A DNA stretch of 64,000 bases from Insolitispirillum peregrinum (GCF_900156605.1 NZ_FTOA01000004.1:434001-498000), one strand, 5' to 3'; positions 36,280 to 47,113 are shown, numbered from the stretch's first letter. Notes: generated from the sequence alone by a model not told the origin. Translations and numbers: made by a program.

Positions 36280-37962
36280 TTATGCCGCCCGAATTCCTCC
36301 CAGGAAATCCTCGACCGTCTGACGCAGGTCTTCTGCCTCCCGGTTCAGGTGAAGGGCAGCGTCATGCACCTGTACAGCCGCCTCATCGACATGTCCGGCA
36401 GCCACCGATACCCCTTGAATGTTGCGGTTGACCTCGTCGGTGCCATGGGCGGCTTCCTGAACGTTGCGGGCAATTTCCTGCGTCGCGGCTCCTTGCTCCT
36501 CGACAGCGGCGGCAATCCCGGCGGCAATGTGGCTGATGTCCTCGATGGTCCCGGCAATGGCCCGGATCGCTTCGACCGCCCCACGCGTTTCCTGCTGCAC
36601 CGCACCGATCTGCTGGGCGATTTCCTCGGTCGCCCGGCTGGTCTGGTTGGCGAGTGATTTTACCTCGTTGGCCACCACGGCAAAGCCCTTGCCCGCCTCG
36701 CCCGCGCGGGCCGCTTCGATGGTCGCATTCAGGGCCAGCAGGTTGGTCTGATTGGCCACGTCGTTGATCAGGTTGACCACTTCGCCGATCCGCCCAACAG
36801 CCACACTCAGGCCTTCCATGCTGCGGTCGGTGTTGTCAGCCTGCTGAACCGCCTGTGCGGCAATCGCACTGGATTGCTGGACCTGACGGCTGATTTCGTT
36901 GACCGAGGCGTACAGTTCTTCGGTGGCTGCCGCCACCGTCTGCACGTTGGCCGATGCCTGTTCGGACGCCGCCGCCACTGCGGCACTCTGCACGCTGGTT
37001 TCCTGCGCTCCGGTCGACAGGTTTTTCGATGCCTGATTAAGCTGCGTCACCGATGTGGCCACTGTCCCCAGCACCCGCTGCATGGTCGAGGCAAACGACG
37101 CACACAGGTTTTCGATTTTGCCAGTCCGTGCCACCCGGGCCTGTTCTTCCTGATGTTCACGCTCTTGCATGCGCACACGCTCGATGGCATTGGCGCGGAA
37201 CACTTCCAGCGCGCGGGCAAAGGCCCCGATCTCGCTTTTGCCGTCCGTATCCTCAATGGTGATCGCCGTATCCCCTTGCGACAGGCGTTCCATGGTACCG
37301 GTCAACACCGCCAGCGGCACGGTAATCGATCGCTGGATCAGCGCCGACACCCCGGCCACCACCAGCAACAGCACCACCACCATACCGCCCAGCCACAGGA
37401 CGTCCTGCCAGAAAATCCGGTCGACATCATCAATATAGATGCCAGTCCCGACGACCCAGTCCCATTGCGGAACGGCACGGACATAGGACAGTTTTTGCAC
37501 CGGCTCGTCACTGCCGGGCTTGGGCCACCAATAATCGACGAACCCCTCGCCTTTGCTGCGGGCCTGTTCGACCATTTCAGCGAAAAAGAGTTTGCCTTCC
37601 TTGTCCCTGATCTGGCTGCCATCGGTGCCCTCCAGCTCGGGCTTGACCGGATGCATCAGGAAGATGCCCTTGCTGTTGAGCACATACAGGTAATCATCAT
37701 CCCCGAATCGCATCGCCCGCAGATTGGCCAGAACCGCCTCACGGGCTGCCTGATCGGTCATCTCTCCGCGTTTGACCTTTTCATCGTATGACCTGAGCAG
37801 ACTGCTGGCCGTATCAATGATGTTGTGCGTATTGATTTTGCGGTCACTGAGCAATTCGCTGCGCAAGACCATCAGGCTGACCAGCATGACCGCCATCATG
37901 CCAACAATCGCTGCGCCGACGATCAGCGACAGGCGCGTCGCAATAGTCATGGATTTCAACAT
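36280..37962 (-). CDS. Methyl-accepting chemotaxis protein with sCache_2 sensor (paralogue B)
   Basis: A 560-residue chemoreceptor: TM1 about 10-32, sCache_2 domain ([54 protein letters not shown]), TM2 about 188-210, HAMP, and a methyl-accepting signalling domain ([19 protein letters not shown]). Over the C-terminal half it is nearly identical to the chemoreceptor at 39266. Family members with this sensor often bind small organic acids; the ligand here is not known. The start at 37962 is shared in alignment with both paralogues. The 5' region is AT-rich with a bulged hairpin near 37980-38007. Confidence 0.95.
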   Translation of the reverse strand: MLKSMTIATRLSLIVGAAIVGMMAVMLVSLMVLRSELLSDRKINTHNIIDTASSLLRSYDEKVKRGEMTDQAAREAVLANLRAMRFGDDDYLYVLNSKGIFLMHPVKPELEGTDGSQIRDKEGKLFFAEMVEQARSKGEGFVDYWWPKPGSDEPVQKLSYVRAVPQWDWVVGTGIYIDDVDRIFWQDVLWLGGMVVVLLLVVAGVSALIQRSITVPLAVLTGTMERLSQGDTAITIEDTDGKSEIGAFARALEVFRANAIERVRMQEREHQEEQARVARTGKIENLCASFASTMQRVLGTVATSVTQLNQASKNLSTGAQETSVQSAAVAAASEQASANVQTVAAATEELYASVNEISRQVQQSSAIAAQAVQQADNTDRSMEGLSVAVGRIGEVVNLINDVANQTNLLALNATIEAARAGEAGKGFAVVANEVKSLANQTSRATEEIAQQIGAVQQETRGAVEAIRAIAGTIEDISHIAAGIAAAVEEQGAATQEIARNVQEAAHGTDEVNRNIQGVSVAAGHVDEAAVQVHDAALHLNREAEDLRQTVEDFLGGIRAA

Positions 37963-38331
37963 GTATGCATTCCTCTCTATCGGATCAACAGAGGGGGGCT
38001 GTTGGATCCTGACCGCTTACGGCTTTCGTTGCATTCAACAAGCTGGGGGAGCGGTTTTGTTCATTAGATATCACATATACTCACTGAGATTGGGTTAAGG
38101 TCAATGACTATGTCTCAAGGAAAACGTAGCACCGAAAGCTGATAACTGGAAAATAGTCCAGATAAATAAACTTTATATGTTTATGGATATTCAGATAATC
38201 ATGCACGACGATACCGTGGAATATTTTAATTTATCTTCAGGGTAGGTATCGCATTAGCGGAAAGTAGTAGCCGAAACACTGTAAACGTTAACACAAACAA
38301 CAAACAGCACACATGAATGGAGTGAATATTC
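37963..38331. other. AT-rich intergenic region between gluQ and chemoreceptor B
   Basis: About 370 bases, clearly lower in GC than the flanks, with no supported gene. Near the chemoreceptor start is the hairpin GGATCAACAG...CTGTTGGATCC (37981-38008, one bulged G). The 38101-38331 part is AT-rich and may contain the promoter and the 3' end of the gluQ transcript. No clear sigma-28 site could be assigned. Confidence 0.45.
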
Positions 38332-39168
38332 CTAAAACCCGGCAAGGGTGTGAACATCCCGCGCCGTCAGCCCCTCGGCCCGCATGGCCCGCAAGGTTTT
38401 GGCCTGATCCCGCTTGGCCAGCCGCTTGCCATCCGGGCCACACAACAGACCGTGAAACTGATAGTCCGGCGTCGGCAAGTCCAACAAAGCCTGTAGCAGA
38501 CGATGGACATCGGTCGCCGCCCGCAGGTCTTCGCCGCGGGTGACCAGCGTCACCCCTTGCAGGGCATCATCAACGGTGACTGCCAGATGGTAACTGGTCG
38601 GGGTATCCTTGCGCGCCAGCACCACGTCCCCAAATATCTGCGGTTCCGCCCGCTGCACACCCTGCCTGCGGTCGGTCCACAACAGGGGACCGCCGGACAT
38701 CTGCTGCGCCTGCTGTACGTCCAGCCGCAGGGCATAGGGAAGACCAGCAGCCAGCCGTTCCTGTGCCTCGGCCCGCGACAGGCCCCGGCAGGTGCCCGGA
38801 TACAGCACGCCATCCGGGCCATGGGGAGCGCGGTGAATGTCCCCCACTTCCCGCACAATGTCAGCCCGGGTGCAGAAACAGGGATAAAGCACTCCCAGTT
38901 GCTCGAGAGTACCCAGTGCTTGCCGATAGTCCTCCAGATGCTGCGATTGCTGGCGCACCGGCTGCTCCCAGTGCAGACCCAGCCACGCAAGATCGTCGAA
39001 CACCGCCGCTGTGTACTCCGGGCGGCAGCGCGTCTGGTCGATGTCTTCGATGCGCAGCAAAAAACGTCCGTTGACCGCATGGGCTGCCGCAAACAGGGCG
39101 GCATGCGCATGCCCAAGGTGTAAAAAACCGGTTGGGCTGGGGGCGAAACGGGTCACATCACCGGGCAT
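38332..39168 (-). CDS. gluQ: Glutamyl-Q tRNA(Asp) synthetase
   Basis: A truncated glutamyl-tRNA synthetase that attaches glutamate to the queuosine base at position 34 of tRNA-Asp. The 278-residue length fits the catalytic domain alone, without an anticodon-binding domain. The class I HIGH motif is HLGH in FAPSPTGFLHLGHAHAAL; the KMSKS equivalent is KRLAKRDQAKT. FLLRIEDIDQTRCRPEY and YPCFCTR (part of a Cys zinc site) are also typical. The start at 39168 has AGGA upstream; an upstream frame to 39249 is not needed. It lies between two paralogous chemoreceptor genes, all on the minus strand. Confidence 0.95.
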   Translation of the reverse strand: MPGDVTRFAPSPTGFLHLGHAHAALFAAAHAVNGRFLLRIEDIDQTRCRPEYTAAVFDDLAWLGLHWEQPVRQQSQHLEDYRQALGTLEQLGVLYPCFCTRADIVREVGDIHRAPHGPDGVLYPGTCRGLSRAEAQERLAAGLPYALRLDVQQAQQMSGGPLLWTDRRQGVQRAEPQIFGDVVLARKDTPTSYHLAVTVDDALQGVTLVTRGEDLRAATDVHRLLQALLDLPTPDYQFHGLLCGPDGKRLAKRDQAKTLRAMRAEGLTARDVHTLAGF

Positions 39169-39265
39169 GGGCTGTTCCTGTAGCGGTCTTTGGCATCCCC
39201 ATAATACTCGAAAGGACAAGGGTCCGTCCCAGGGAAGCGCCCTTATCAATCATTGGCATAAATGT

Positions 39266-40948
39266 TTATACGCTACGAACATTACCCAGGAACGACTCGA
39301 CCGTCTGCTTCAGGGTTTCCGCTTCGGTATTCAAGTGCACGGCAGCATCGTGAACCTGTTCGGCGGCCTCCCCGACCTGTCCCGCAGCCACCGATACCCC
39401 TTGAATGTTGCGGTTGACCTCGTCGGTGCCATGGGCGGCTTCCTGTACATTGCGGGCGATTTCCTGCGTCGCCGCCCCCTGTTCCTCGACCGCGGCGGCA
39501 ATCCCGGAAGCAATGTGGCTGATCTGTGCGATGGTGTCGGCAATCGTCCGGATGGCCTCGACCGCACCTTGCGTTTCCTGCTGCACCGCCCCGATCTGCT
39601 GGGCGATTTCCTCGGTGGCACGGCTGGTCTGATTGGCGAGTGATTTTACCTCGTTGGCCACCACCGCAAAGCCCTTGCCAGCCTCCCCGGCGCGCGCGGC
39701 CTCGATGGTCGCATTCAGCGCCAGCAGGTTGGTCTGACTGGCAACGTCGTTAATCAGGTTGACCACCTCGCCAATCCGCCCGACAGCACTGCTCAGCCCC
39801 TCCATGCTGCGGTCGGTGGCCTCGGCCTGCTGGACTGCCTGCGCTGCAATCGCACTCGACCGCTGGACCTGACGGCTGATCTCGTTGACCGAGGTGTGTA
39901 GCTCTTCGGTCGCTGCCGCCACCGTCTGCACGTTGGCCGAAGCCTGTTCCGACGCCGCCGCCACCGTTGCACTCTGGACGCTGGTTTCCTGCGCCCCGTT
40001 CGACAGGCTTTCCGACGCCTGATTCAGTTGGACAACCGATCCTGCCACCGTTCCCAGAACCCGTTCCATGGTCGCAGCAAACGACGAGCACAGCGTTTCA
40101 ATCTTGCCCGCCCGCGCCATGCGGGCCTGTTCTTCCTGATGTTCCCGCCGCTGCATCTCCGCGCGCTCGATGGCATTTTCGCGGAACACCACCAACGCCC
40201 GGGCAAAGGCGGCAATCTCGCTTTTGCCGTCAACGTCCTCGATGGTGATTGCGGTATCTCCGCGCGCCAGACGTTCCATGTCACGGGTCAGCACCCCCAG
40301 CGGCACGGTGATCGACCGCTGGATCAACACCGACAGACCGACAGCCAGCAGCAGGATCACCACCACGATGCTGCCCAGCCACATCACGTCACTCCAGAAA
40401 ATCCGGTCAACGTCATCAATGTAGATGCCGGTCCCGACAAACCATTTCCATTCCGGCAAGGCCCGTATCGACGACAGCTTTTCCATCGGTACGTCACTGC
40501 CGATCTTTGGCCACCAGTAGTGGACGAAGGCCTCTTGCCCCTTCCCCGCCAGATCCATCATCTCGGCAAAGAAGGCCTTGCCCTCCCTGTCCTTGATGAT
40601 GCGGGAGTCGGTGCCTTCGAGTTCGGGCTTGATCGGATAGACCAGAAACCGGCCCTGCTGGTCCATCACATAGAGATAATTGTTATCACCATACCGGATC
40701 GCCCGCAGATCGGCTGCCACGGCAGCCTGAGCCGCCTGGACCGTCAACTCGCCGCGCTGGACCTTCTGTTCATAAGACCGCACCAGCGTGGTTGCGCTAT
40801 CCAGAACGTTGCGCGTGTTGGCCTTGCGATCGTCGATCAATTCACCGCGCAACACCATCAGGCCGACGATCATCACCGCCACCATGCCAATCACTGCAGC
40901 CCCCACGATCAGGGAAAGGCGGGTGGCGATGTTCATGGTTTTAAACAT
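39266..40948 (-). CDS. Methyl-accepting chemotaxis protein with sCache_2 sensor (paralogue C)
   Basis: A 560-residue chemoreceptor. The ATG at 40948 is chosen because it makes the protein the same length as, and colinear with, paralogues A and B; the frame extends to 41026. TM1 about 10-32, sCache_2 ([54 protein letters not shown]), TM2 about 188-210, HAMP and signalling domain ([19 protein letters not shown]). It differs from B mainly in the sensor, consistent with duplication followed by ligand change. Its 5' region carries two interleaved inverted repeats. Confidence 0.95.
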   Translation of the reverse strand: MFKTMNIATRLSLIVGAAVIGMVAVMIVGLMVLRGELIDDRKANTRNVLDSATTLVRSYEQKVQRGELTVQAAQAAVAADLRAIRYGDNNYLYVMDQQGRFLVYPIKPELEGTDSRIIKDREGKAFFAEMMDLAGKGQEAFVHYWWPKIGSDVPMEKLSSIRALPEWKWFVGTGIYIDDVDRIFWSDVMWLGSIVVVILLLAVGLSVLIQRSITVPLGVLTRDMERLARGDTAITIEDVDGKSEIAAFARALVVFRENAIERAEMQRREHQEEQARMARAGKIETLCSSFAATMERVLGTVAGSVVQLNQASESLSNGAQETSVQSATVAAASEQASANVQTVAAATEELHTSVNEISRQVQRSSAIAAQAVQQAEATDRSMEGLSSAVGRIGEVVNLINDVASQTNLLALNATIEAARAGEAGKGFAVVANEVKSLANQTSRATEEIAQQIGAVQQETQGAVEAIRTIADTIAQISHIASGIAAAVEEQGAATQEIARNVQEAAHGTDEVNRNIQGVSVAAGQVGEAAEQVHDAAVHLNTEAETLKQTVESFLGNVRSV

Positions 40949-41833
40949 GTCTCTCTTCTTTTCCATCAGATCGGTGCCGACAACCGTGCCCACCGTCCAC
41001 TTCGCCTCCCCTGTCCGAAAGATCACGGGGAAGGACAGGGTATCTTTCAGAACTCAACAATTTCTTATCAGAAAAAATTATTGCGCAATAAACGGAATAA
41101 AGTGAAAAAGTTGCATCAATGGTAGATAGCAGAGGAAGGGCCCAAGGCGCGCCACAGCATAATTATGCAACACCCCCTTTTACTGCACCTCATGATAGAA
41201 TATTGACCGCCTTCTGGACTTATAAATACATGGATGAAAGTATATTACTGGTGGAAAGGCAGGGGCCTTTTCTCGTAATTCCTTAGCCTTAAATCCACAG
41301 CAGACCAGCACGGATTTTCTGGACCCAGACCCGTCCTTTGGTCCGGTGCGGCCAGCCCGGTTAAACCTCGCCAAGACCTGTGCGGCAGTGCCGTAAAAAA
41401 ACATCATCAAAGTTTTACACACGACTTGGCGGCAAGAGCCGTAAAAGATACCATATCTTGCTTGCTACCGAGCCGCCGCCCCTGTGGATGCTTTTCCCGC
41501 AGGATCCCCCGACCGACGGCCCGTCCTGTTTGCCTGTCCTGCCTGCGGGGCTGGCGCGCTGCATGGATCGCCCTCCGACTCTTGTGCAGCACCATCACTG
41601 CGGCACGTCAAAAGGTTAGACCAGTGTGCCTGCGTCAGAGCGTTTTTCAGGAAGAATGATCCCCGGTTTTGCGATCCGGAATGCCCTCTCCCACCACACG
41701 CAGGGCACTTTCCGTCATCAACCGGCATCCCCTTTTCCCTGATGCCGCTCTGCCTTCCGCAGGCGAGCCAGAAATCTGGCGACCGGATCAGGGCCGCGTC
41801 CCCTGCCGGTTCGGGAGAACGAGGTGATGGACC
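40949..41833. other. Long intergenic region between chemoreceptor C and the HNH gene
   Basis: About 885 bases with no supported gene. 41009-41048 holds two interleaved inverted repeats in the chemoreceptor leader. 41060-41300 is AT-rich. 41385-41450 has two short GCC-GGC hairpins followed by A runs. 41588-41640 is a decayed copy of the REP-like repeat (ATCACTGCGGCACG, AAAAGGTTAGACCAGTGTGC). Several open frames cross the 3' part on both strands, but they overlap the true HNH reading frame or have atypical composition. Confidence 0.5.
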
Positions 41834-42394
41834 GTGTTGGCTGTCTTTGAAAAATCCCCGGTATTGGTCCTCAATGCCGACTATCGCCCGCTCAGCTACT
41901 TCCCCTTGTCGCTGTGGTCCTGGCAGGATGCCGTCAAGGCGGTGTTTCTTGACCGGGTCAACGTGGTGTCAGAATACGAGCGCGAGGTTCATTCCCCGAC
42001 CTGCTCATTCCGCCTGCCGTCGGTCATTTCCCTGAAAGAATATGCCCCGACAGCGCGCAAACCGGCCTTTACCCGCTTCAACGTCTTTTTGCGCGACCAC
42101 TTTACCTGCCAGTATTGCGGCCAGCGGTTTGCGGTCCATGATCTGACCTTTGACCACGTTGTGCCCCGCTCACGCGGGGGGCGGACCGAGTGGCTGAACG
42201 TCGTTGCCGCCTGTGGCACATGCAACCTGCGCAAGGCCAACCGCACGCCGCAGGAAGCCGACATGCCGCTGATCAGGCAACCCTATCGTCCGAACAGCCA
42301 CCAGCTTCAGGATCAAGGCCGCCGCTTCCCGCCAAACTATCTGCATGAAAGTTGGCGGGATTTTTTATATTGGGATTCCGAACTGGAGCAGTAA
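41834..42394 (+). CDS. HNH endonuclease family protein
   Basis: A 186-residue protein of a chromosomally conserved alphaproteobacterial HNH family. It starts at GTG 41834, with GAGGTGAT upstream. The N-terminal segment VLVLNADYRPLSYFPLSLWS is characteristic. The HNH core spans about 88-140, with the zinc-binding cysteines C92, C95, C127 and C130 (CQYC ... CGTC) and the catalytic region LTFDHVVPRSRGG (H108). Such proteins are usually not part of restriction systems; the substrate is unknown. Its stop codon adjoins a half REP-like repeat, and a bidirectional terminator separates it from lrp. Confidence 0.9.
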   Translation: MLAVFEKSPVLVLNADYRPLSYFPLSLWSWQDAVKAVFLDRVNVVSEYEREVHSPTCSFRLPSVISLKEYAPTARKPAFTRFNVFLRDHFTCQYCGQRFAVHDLTFDHVVPRSRGGRTEWLNVVAACGTCNLRKANRTPQEADMPLIRQPYRPNSHQLQDQGRRFPPNYLHESWRDFLYWDSELEQ

Positions 42395-42421
42395 GCGCAA
42401 GAGTGGGAGCCGCAAAACGCA
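42389..42421. repeat. REP-like half repeat after the HNH gene
   Basis: CAGTAAGCGCAAGAGTGGGA followed by GCCGCAAAACGC. It matches the GTGAGCGCAAAAGTGG...CGGTTTTGC core of the repeats at 33633 and 48076, and includes the stop codon of the HNH gene. Confidence 0.5.
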
Positions 42422-42428
42422 GGCCCCA

Positions 42429-42474
42429 CCATACAAAAAGGGCACCGTCTCACAGCGGTGCCCTTTTTGTATGG
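42429..42474. terminator. Bidirectional intrinsic terminator, 19-bp perfect stem
   Basis: CCATACAAAAAGGGCACCG (42429-42447), 8-base loop, CGGTGCCCTTTTTGTATGG (42456-42474). The stem contains A5/T5 runs so either strand yields a GC hairpin followed by T5. It lies between the convergent HNH (+) and Lrp (-) genes. Confidence 0.93.
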
Positions 42475-42484
42475 TAGAAAAAAC

Positions 42485-42988
42485 TTACGCCGCCCCTTCG
42501 TCGCTGTCGCCCTCATCCACCTCGATCGGCACGCCCGGCTTCAGCTTGCCGGTGCGGATGGCCAGCGCCGATTTGACGTGCGCCACATTGGGGGCCGCAG
42601 TCAGACGGGTGGTCAGGAATCGCTGGTAATCATCCCAGTCACGCGCCACCACTTTCAGCAGAAAGTCGGTCTCCCCGGCCAGCATGTGGCACTCACGGAC
42701 CTGTTCCCACTCGTTGACCAGTCCCTCAAAGGCGCGCAGGTCGGCTTCGGCCTGACTGTTCAGCCCGACGTGAGCAAAGATGGTCACGTTGTAGCCCAGG
42801 GCACCGGGATCAACGTCGGCGTGAAAGCCGCGAATGTACCCGGCCTCTTCCAGGGCCCGCACCCGGCGCAAGCAGGGAGGAGCCGAAATTCCGGCCCGGC
42901 GCGCCAACTCCACGTTGGTCATCCGCCCATCGTCCTGCAAATCGCGCAGGATACGGCGATCGATCCGATCCAGCTTGACTCGCTGCAT
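42485..42988 (-). CDS. Lrp/AsnC family transcriptional regulator
   Basis: A 167-residue regulator: N-terminal helix-turn-helix (LDRIDRRILRDLQDDGRMTN, LARRAGISAPPCLRRVRALE) and C-terminal RAM/ligand-sensing domain (about 75-150; VRECHMLAGETDFLLKVVAR). The start at 42988 has GAGGGG about 10 bases upstream. Members respond to amino acids and can act globally or on a single neighbour. It is divergent from trxB, about 580 bases away, so it might control that gene, but no evidence other than position supports this. The C-terminal tail is acidic (EVDEGDSDEG). Confidence 0.93.
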   Translation of the reverse strand: MQRVKLDRIDRRILRDLQDDGRMTNVELARRAGISAPPCLRRVRALEEAGYIRGFHADVDPGALGYNVTIFAHVGLNSQAEADLRAFEGLVNEWEQVRECHMLAGETDFLLKVVARDWDDYQRFLTTRLTAAPNVAHVKSALAIRTGKLKPGVPIEVDEGDSDEGAA

Positions 42989-44510
<1,522 letters not shown>

Positions 44511-44584
44511 GGCCGGAAAGACGGTGCAGCGGGAAAGCCCTGCGCCCTCGTCTGTCCGCCACCATTCCGCCAAAATGGTGCATC

Positions 44585-44625
44585 ATAAAGCCGGGACTCG
44601 GGGTTTTCCCTGATCCCGGCTTTAT
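44585..44625 (+). terminator. Hairpin terminator of trxB
   Basis: ATAAAGCCGGGA (44585-44596), 17-base loop, TCCCGGCTTTAT (44614-44625). A perfect 12-bp stem about 75 bases after the trxB stop codon; the T-rich 3' arm can serve as the T tract. Confidence 0.75.
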
Positions 44626-44733
44626 GTCCTATGCACAAAACTTGTAGCCCGTGCGCAAAAAGCGCATAACATTTTCTCAACCATGCCCACAGAGATGACG
44701 CCCAAACAGATGAGACAAGGGGGAAAGGCTTCC

Positions 44734-45642
44734 ATGCCAGCACGACAGGGCACCATGATGGACTGGGACAAGTTGCGGGTGTTTCACACCGTTGCAGAAG
44801 CAGGCAGCTTTACCCACGCCGGTGAAATCCTGAACCTCAGCCAGTCGGCGGTCAGCCGCCAGATTTCCGGGCTGGAAGAGAGCCTGACCGTCTCGCTGTT
44901 CCACCGCCACGCGCGCGGGCTGATCCTGACCGAACAGGGCGAGTTGCTCTATCGCACCGTCCACGAGGTGTTTGCCAAGCTGTCGATGGTCGAGGCCCGC
45001 ATCACCGAAAGCCGTGAAAAGCCGGAAGGCCCGCTGAAAGTCACCACCACCGTTGCCTTTGGCTCGGTATGGCTGACCCCGCGCATCACCTCGTTCATGG
45101 AAGACTATCCGGGCATCGACATGTCGATGCTGCTTGATGACGGGGAAATCGATCTGGCGATGCGTCAGGCCGACGTGGCAATCCGCTTCACCACCCCCCG
45201 CCAGCCGGACCTGGTGCAGCGCCATCTCGCCACCCTGCACTATCACGTCTATGCCGCGCCCGAGTACCTGAAGAAATACGGCATGCCGAAAAGCCCGGCG
45301 GACCTCGACAACCACCGGATCATCATCTATGGCGATGACAGCAAGGCGCCGGTGGAAAACATGAACTGGCTGCTGTCGGCAGGCACCTCCACCCCGCGTC
45401 AGCCGGTGCTGCGGGTCAACAACATTTATGGCATCTATCGCGCCGTGCAGTCCGGGATGGGCATTGCCGCCCTGCCGGATTACTTCTCGACGGTGGCGAC
45501 CCAGCTGGTGCAGGTGTTGCCGGAACTGCGCGGCCCCAGCTTTGACTGCTATTTCGTCTATCCGGAAGAACTGCGCCATTCCAAGCGGGTGACGGTGTTC
45601 CGTGACTTCCTGCTGGAAAAGCTGTCCGAGCAGGATTTCTAA
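44734..45642 (+). CDS. LysR family transcriptional regulator
   Basis: About 302 residues from ATG 44734, preceded by a GGGGGAAAGG purine tract; the frame remains open to 44683. The winged helix-turn-helix is WDKLRVFHTVAEAGSFTHAG and LSQSAVSRQISGLEESLTVS. The effector domain (about 105-295) contains VTTTVAFGSVWLTPRITSFM and VQSGMGIAALPDYF. Same strand as trxB, about 220 bases downstream and behind a hairpin. A DUF1636 gene starts 3 bases after it, so those two form an operon. Target and effector unknown. Confidence 0.93.
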   Translation: MPARQGTMMDWDKLRVFHTVAEAGSFTHAGEILNLSQSAVSRQISGLEESLTVSLFHRHARGLILTEQGELLYRTVHEVFAKLSMVEARITESREKPEGPLKVTTTVAFGSVWLTPRITSFMEDYPGIDMSMLLDDGEIDLAMRQADVAIRFTTPRQPDLVQRHLATLHYHVYAAPEYLKKYGMPKSPADLDNHRIIIYGDDSKAPVENMNWLLSAGTSTPRQPVLRVNNIYGIYRAVQSGMGIAALPDYFSTVATQLVQVLPELRGPSFDCYFVYPEELRHSKRVTVFRDFLLEKLSEQDF

Positions 45643-45645
45643 CCG

Positions 45646-46029
45646 ATGAGCGAGATTGTTCTGCTGGTGTGCGAAACCTGCCGCCACCCGGAAGACCCCG
45701 CCACCACCCCGGCGGATGACGCCGCTCCCCTGCCACGCAGCGGGGAAAAGCTGTTGGCAATGGCACGGGACCATCTGGCCGATGTTCCCGGTGTCCGCGT
45801 TGACAGCATGCGCTGCCTGATGGCCTGCCGCCGCCCCTGCGCCGTCCACCTGCGCGGGCCGGGACGGATGGCCTATGTGCTGGGAGATTTCCCCGCCGAG
45901 GACAGCAGCGTGGCGACGCTGGCCGAGTATATCCGCCACTACCACGCCAGCAGCGACGGGGTGGTGCCGTTCAAGGACTGGCCGCAAGGGGTCAAGGGAC
46001 GGTTCATCGCCCGTATTCCACCGGTTTAG
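45646..46029 (+). CDS. DUF1636 family predicted metal-binding protein
   Basis: A 127-residue protein of the DUF1636/COG5469 family, described as metal-binding and thioredoxin-like-ferredoxin related. Cysteines are arranged as CETC near the N-terminus (C9, C12) and MRCLMACRRPC in the middle, suggesting a thiol-ligated metal or Fe-S site. LRGPGRMAYVLGDFPAED and the C-terminal VPFKDWPQGVKGRFIARIPP are family-like. Three bases separate it from the LysR gene. The TAG stop is part of a REP-like repeat. DUF1636 genes often lie near cobalamin or cobalt genes; here the B12 operon is 3.4 kb away. Confidence 0.85.
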   Translation: MSEIVLLVCETCRHPEDPATTPADDAAPLPRSGEKLLAMARDHLADVPGVRVDSMRCLMACRRPCAVHLRGPGRMAYVLGDFPAEDSSVATLAEYIRHYHASSDGVVPFKDWPQGVKGRFIARIPPV

Positions 46030-46120
46030 AGCATTGTGCGAAAAGTGGGAACCGGTTTTCGCAACAACAATGCGGCAAAATAAAAGGTTAGAGCCGTGAG
46101 TTTGCGCTCACTGCTCTGGC
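46027..46120. repeat. REP-like palindromic repeat B3
   Basis: TAGAGCATTGTGCGAAAAGT, GGGAACCGGTTTTCGC, AACAACAATGCGGC, AAAATAAAAGGTTAGAGC, then the hairpin CGTGAGTTTGCGCTCAC and GCTCTGG. The first three bases are the stop codon of the DUF1636 gene. Confidence 0.8.
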
Positions 46121-46198
46121 TCCCCCCAGATTCCGCCACTGGCCCGGCGCTCCCCCTCGGATTACCCTGTTCGCCCCCTTTCCGAGAGGATGCGTCCG

Positions 46199-46822
46199 AT
46201 GAAGCTGATTGGCCTGCTCGATTCCCCCTATGTGCGCCGGGTGGCGATTTCCCTGACCCGGATGGGATTGCCGTTCACCCATGAACCGCTGTCCGTGTTC
46301 CGGGACTATGACGCCTTTGCCGCCTACAACCCGGTGGTCAAAGCCCCGACCCTGATCACCGATGCGGGCGTGACGCTGATGGATTCCGGGCTGATTCTGG
46401 AATACGCCGAGCGGCTGGTTGAGGCCGATCACAGCCTGTTGCCGGGTGATCTGGCCGATCTGGCGCGGGCGCAGCGCATCACCGGTCTGGCAATGGCGGT
46501 GTGTGAAAAGGCCATTCAGGTCGTTTACGAATTGAAGCTGCGCCCGGAAGACAAGCGCCACCAGCCATGGCTGGAACGGATCAACGGCCAGTTGGACCAC
46601 GCCTGCCGCCTGCTGGATGCCGAAGTGGCCGAAACAATCGACACCACCCCATGGCTGTTTGGCGAGCGCCCGTTGCAGGCCGACATCAGCACGGCGGTGG
46701 CCTGTCGCTTTACCCTGAAAATGCTGCCGTCGGTCCTGTCCAGCGACCGCACGCCATCGCTGATCGCCCTGTCCGACCGTGCCGAAGCGCTGGCCGAGTT
46801 TCAGGCCTGGCCGCACGACTAA
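46199..46822 (+). CDS. Glutathione S-transferase family protein
   Basis: A 207-residue GST. The start at 46199 has AGAGGA eight bases upstream; the frame also allows 46190. The N-terminal thioredoxin-like domain (MKLIGLLDSPYVRRVAISL) has the serine of SPYVRRV at the usual catalytic position and the cis-proline/Glu-Ser segment VKAPTLITDAGVTLMDSGLI. The all-helical C-terminal domain (about 85-200) ends with LFGERPLQADISTAVACRFT, matching the N-capping motif region. It probably conjugates or reduces glutathione adducts of unknown substrates. Flanked on both sides by REP-like repeats. Confidence 0.93.
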   Translation: MKLIGLLDSPYVRRVAISLTRMGLPFTHEPLSVFRDYDAFAAYNPVVKAPTLITDAGVTLMDSGLILEYAERLVEADHSLLPGDLADLARAQRITGLAMAVCEKAIQVVYELKLRPEDKRHQPWLERINGQLDHACRLLDAEVAETIDTTPWLFGERPLQADISTAVACRFTLKMLPSVLSSDRTPSLIALSDRAEALAEFQAWPHD

Positions 46823-46824
46823 CT

Positions 46825-46910
46825 TAGAGCATTGTGCGAAAAGTGGGGACCGGTTTTCGCAACAACAATGCGACAGAACAAAAGGTTGGATCAGCGTGCC
46901 TGCGTCAGGT
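46825..46910. repeat. REP-like palindromic repeat B4, left part (interrupted)
   Basis: TAGAGCATTGTGCGAAAAGT, GGGGACCGGTTTTCGC, AACAACAATGCGACAGAAC, AAAAGGTTGGATCAGCGTGC, CTGCGTCAGGT, two bases after the GST stop codon. Its right part, GCGTCAGGTTTAACGCACAC and TGATCTAG, resumes at 47090 after the inserted MITE; joined, they match repeat B1. Confidence 0.88.
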
Positions 46911-47089
46911 CTCAGTACACGACAGTTGGTGGAAAAGAATGGGCTATCGCCCAAACCCATTCGGGGCCTGAGGCCCCGAACCCCCATTTTTTCTTTAAAA
47001 ATCAAGTCAATGGGGTCTGGGGCCTCAAGGCCCCAGCGAGGTTTGGAGCAGCGCTCCATGATCCTGTTTCCCCACTGTCGTGTACAGTG
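46911..47089 (+). mobile_element. MITE-like element, copy 4 (179 bp, 9-bp target duplication)
   Basis: Ends CTCAGTACACGACAGTTGG and CCCACTGTCGTGTACAGTG; the inner 12 bases GTACACGACAGT are perfectly inverted. The 9-bp sequence GCGTCAGGT flanks it exactly on both sides (46902-46910 and 47090-47098). The interior has GGGGCCTGAGGCCCC, the paired CCCCCATTTTTTCTTT/AATGGGG segments, and GTTTGGAGCAGCGCTCC. It is non-coding and sits inside REP-like repeat B4. Confidence 0.92.
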
Positions 47090-47113
47090 GCGTCAGGTTT
47101 AACGCACACTGAT

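Noticed and set aside
41484-42035. Plus-strand open frame of 183 codons overlapping the start of the HNH gene
   Set aside because: Overlaps the confirmed HNH coding frame by about 200 bases in another frame and runs through a decayed repeat.
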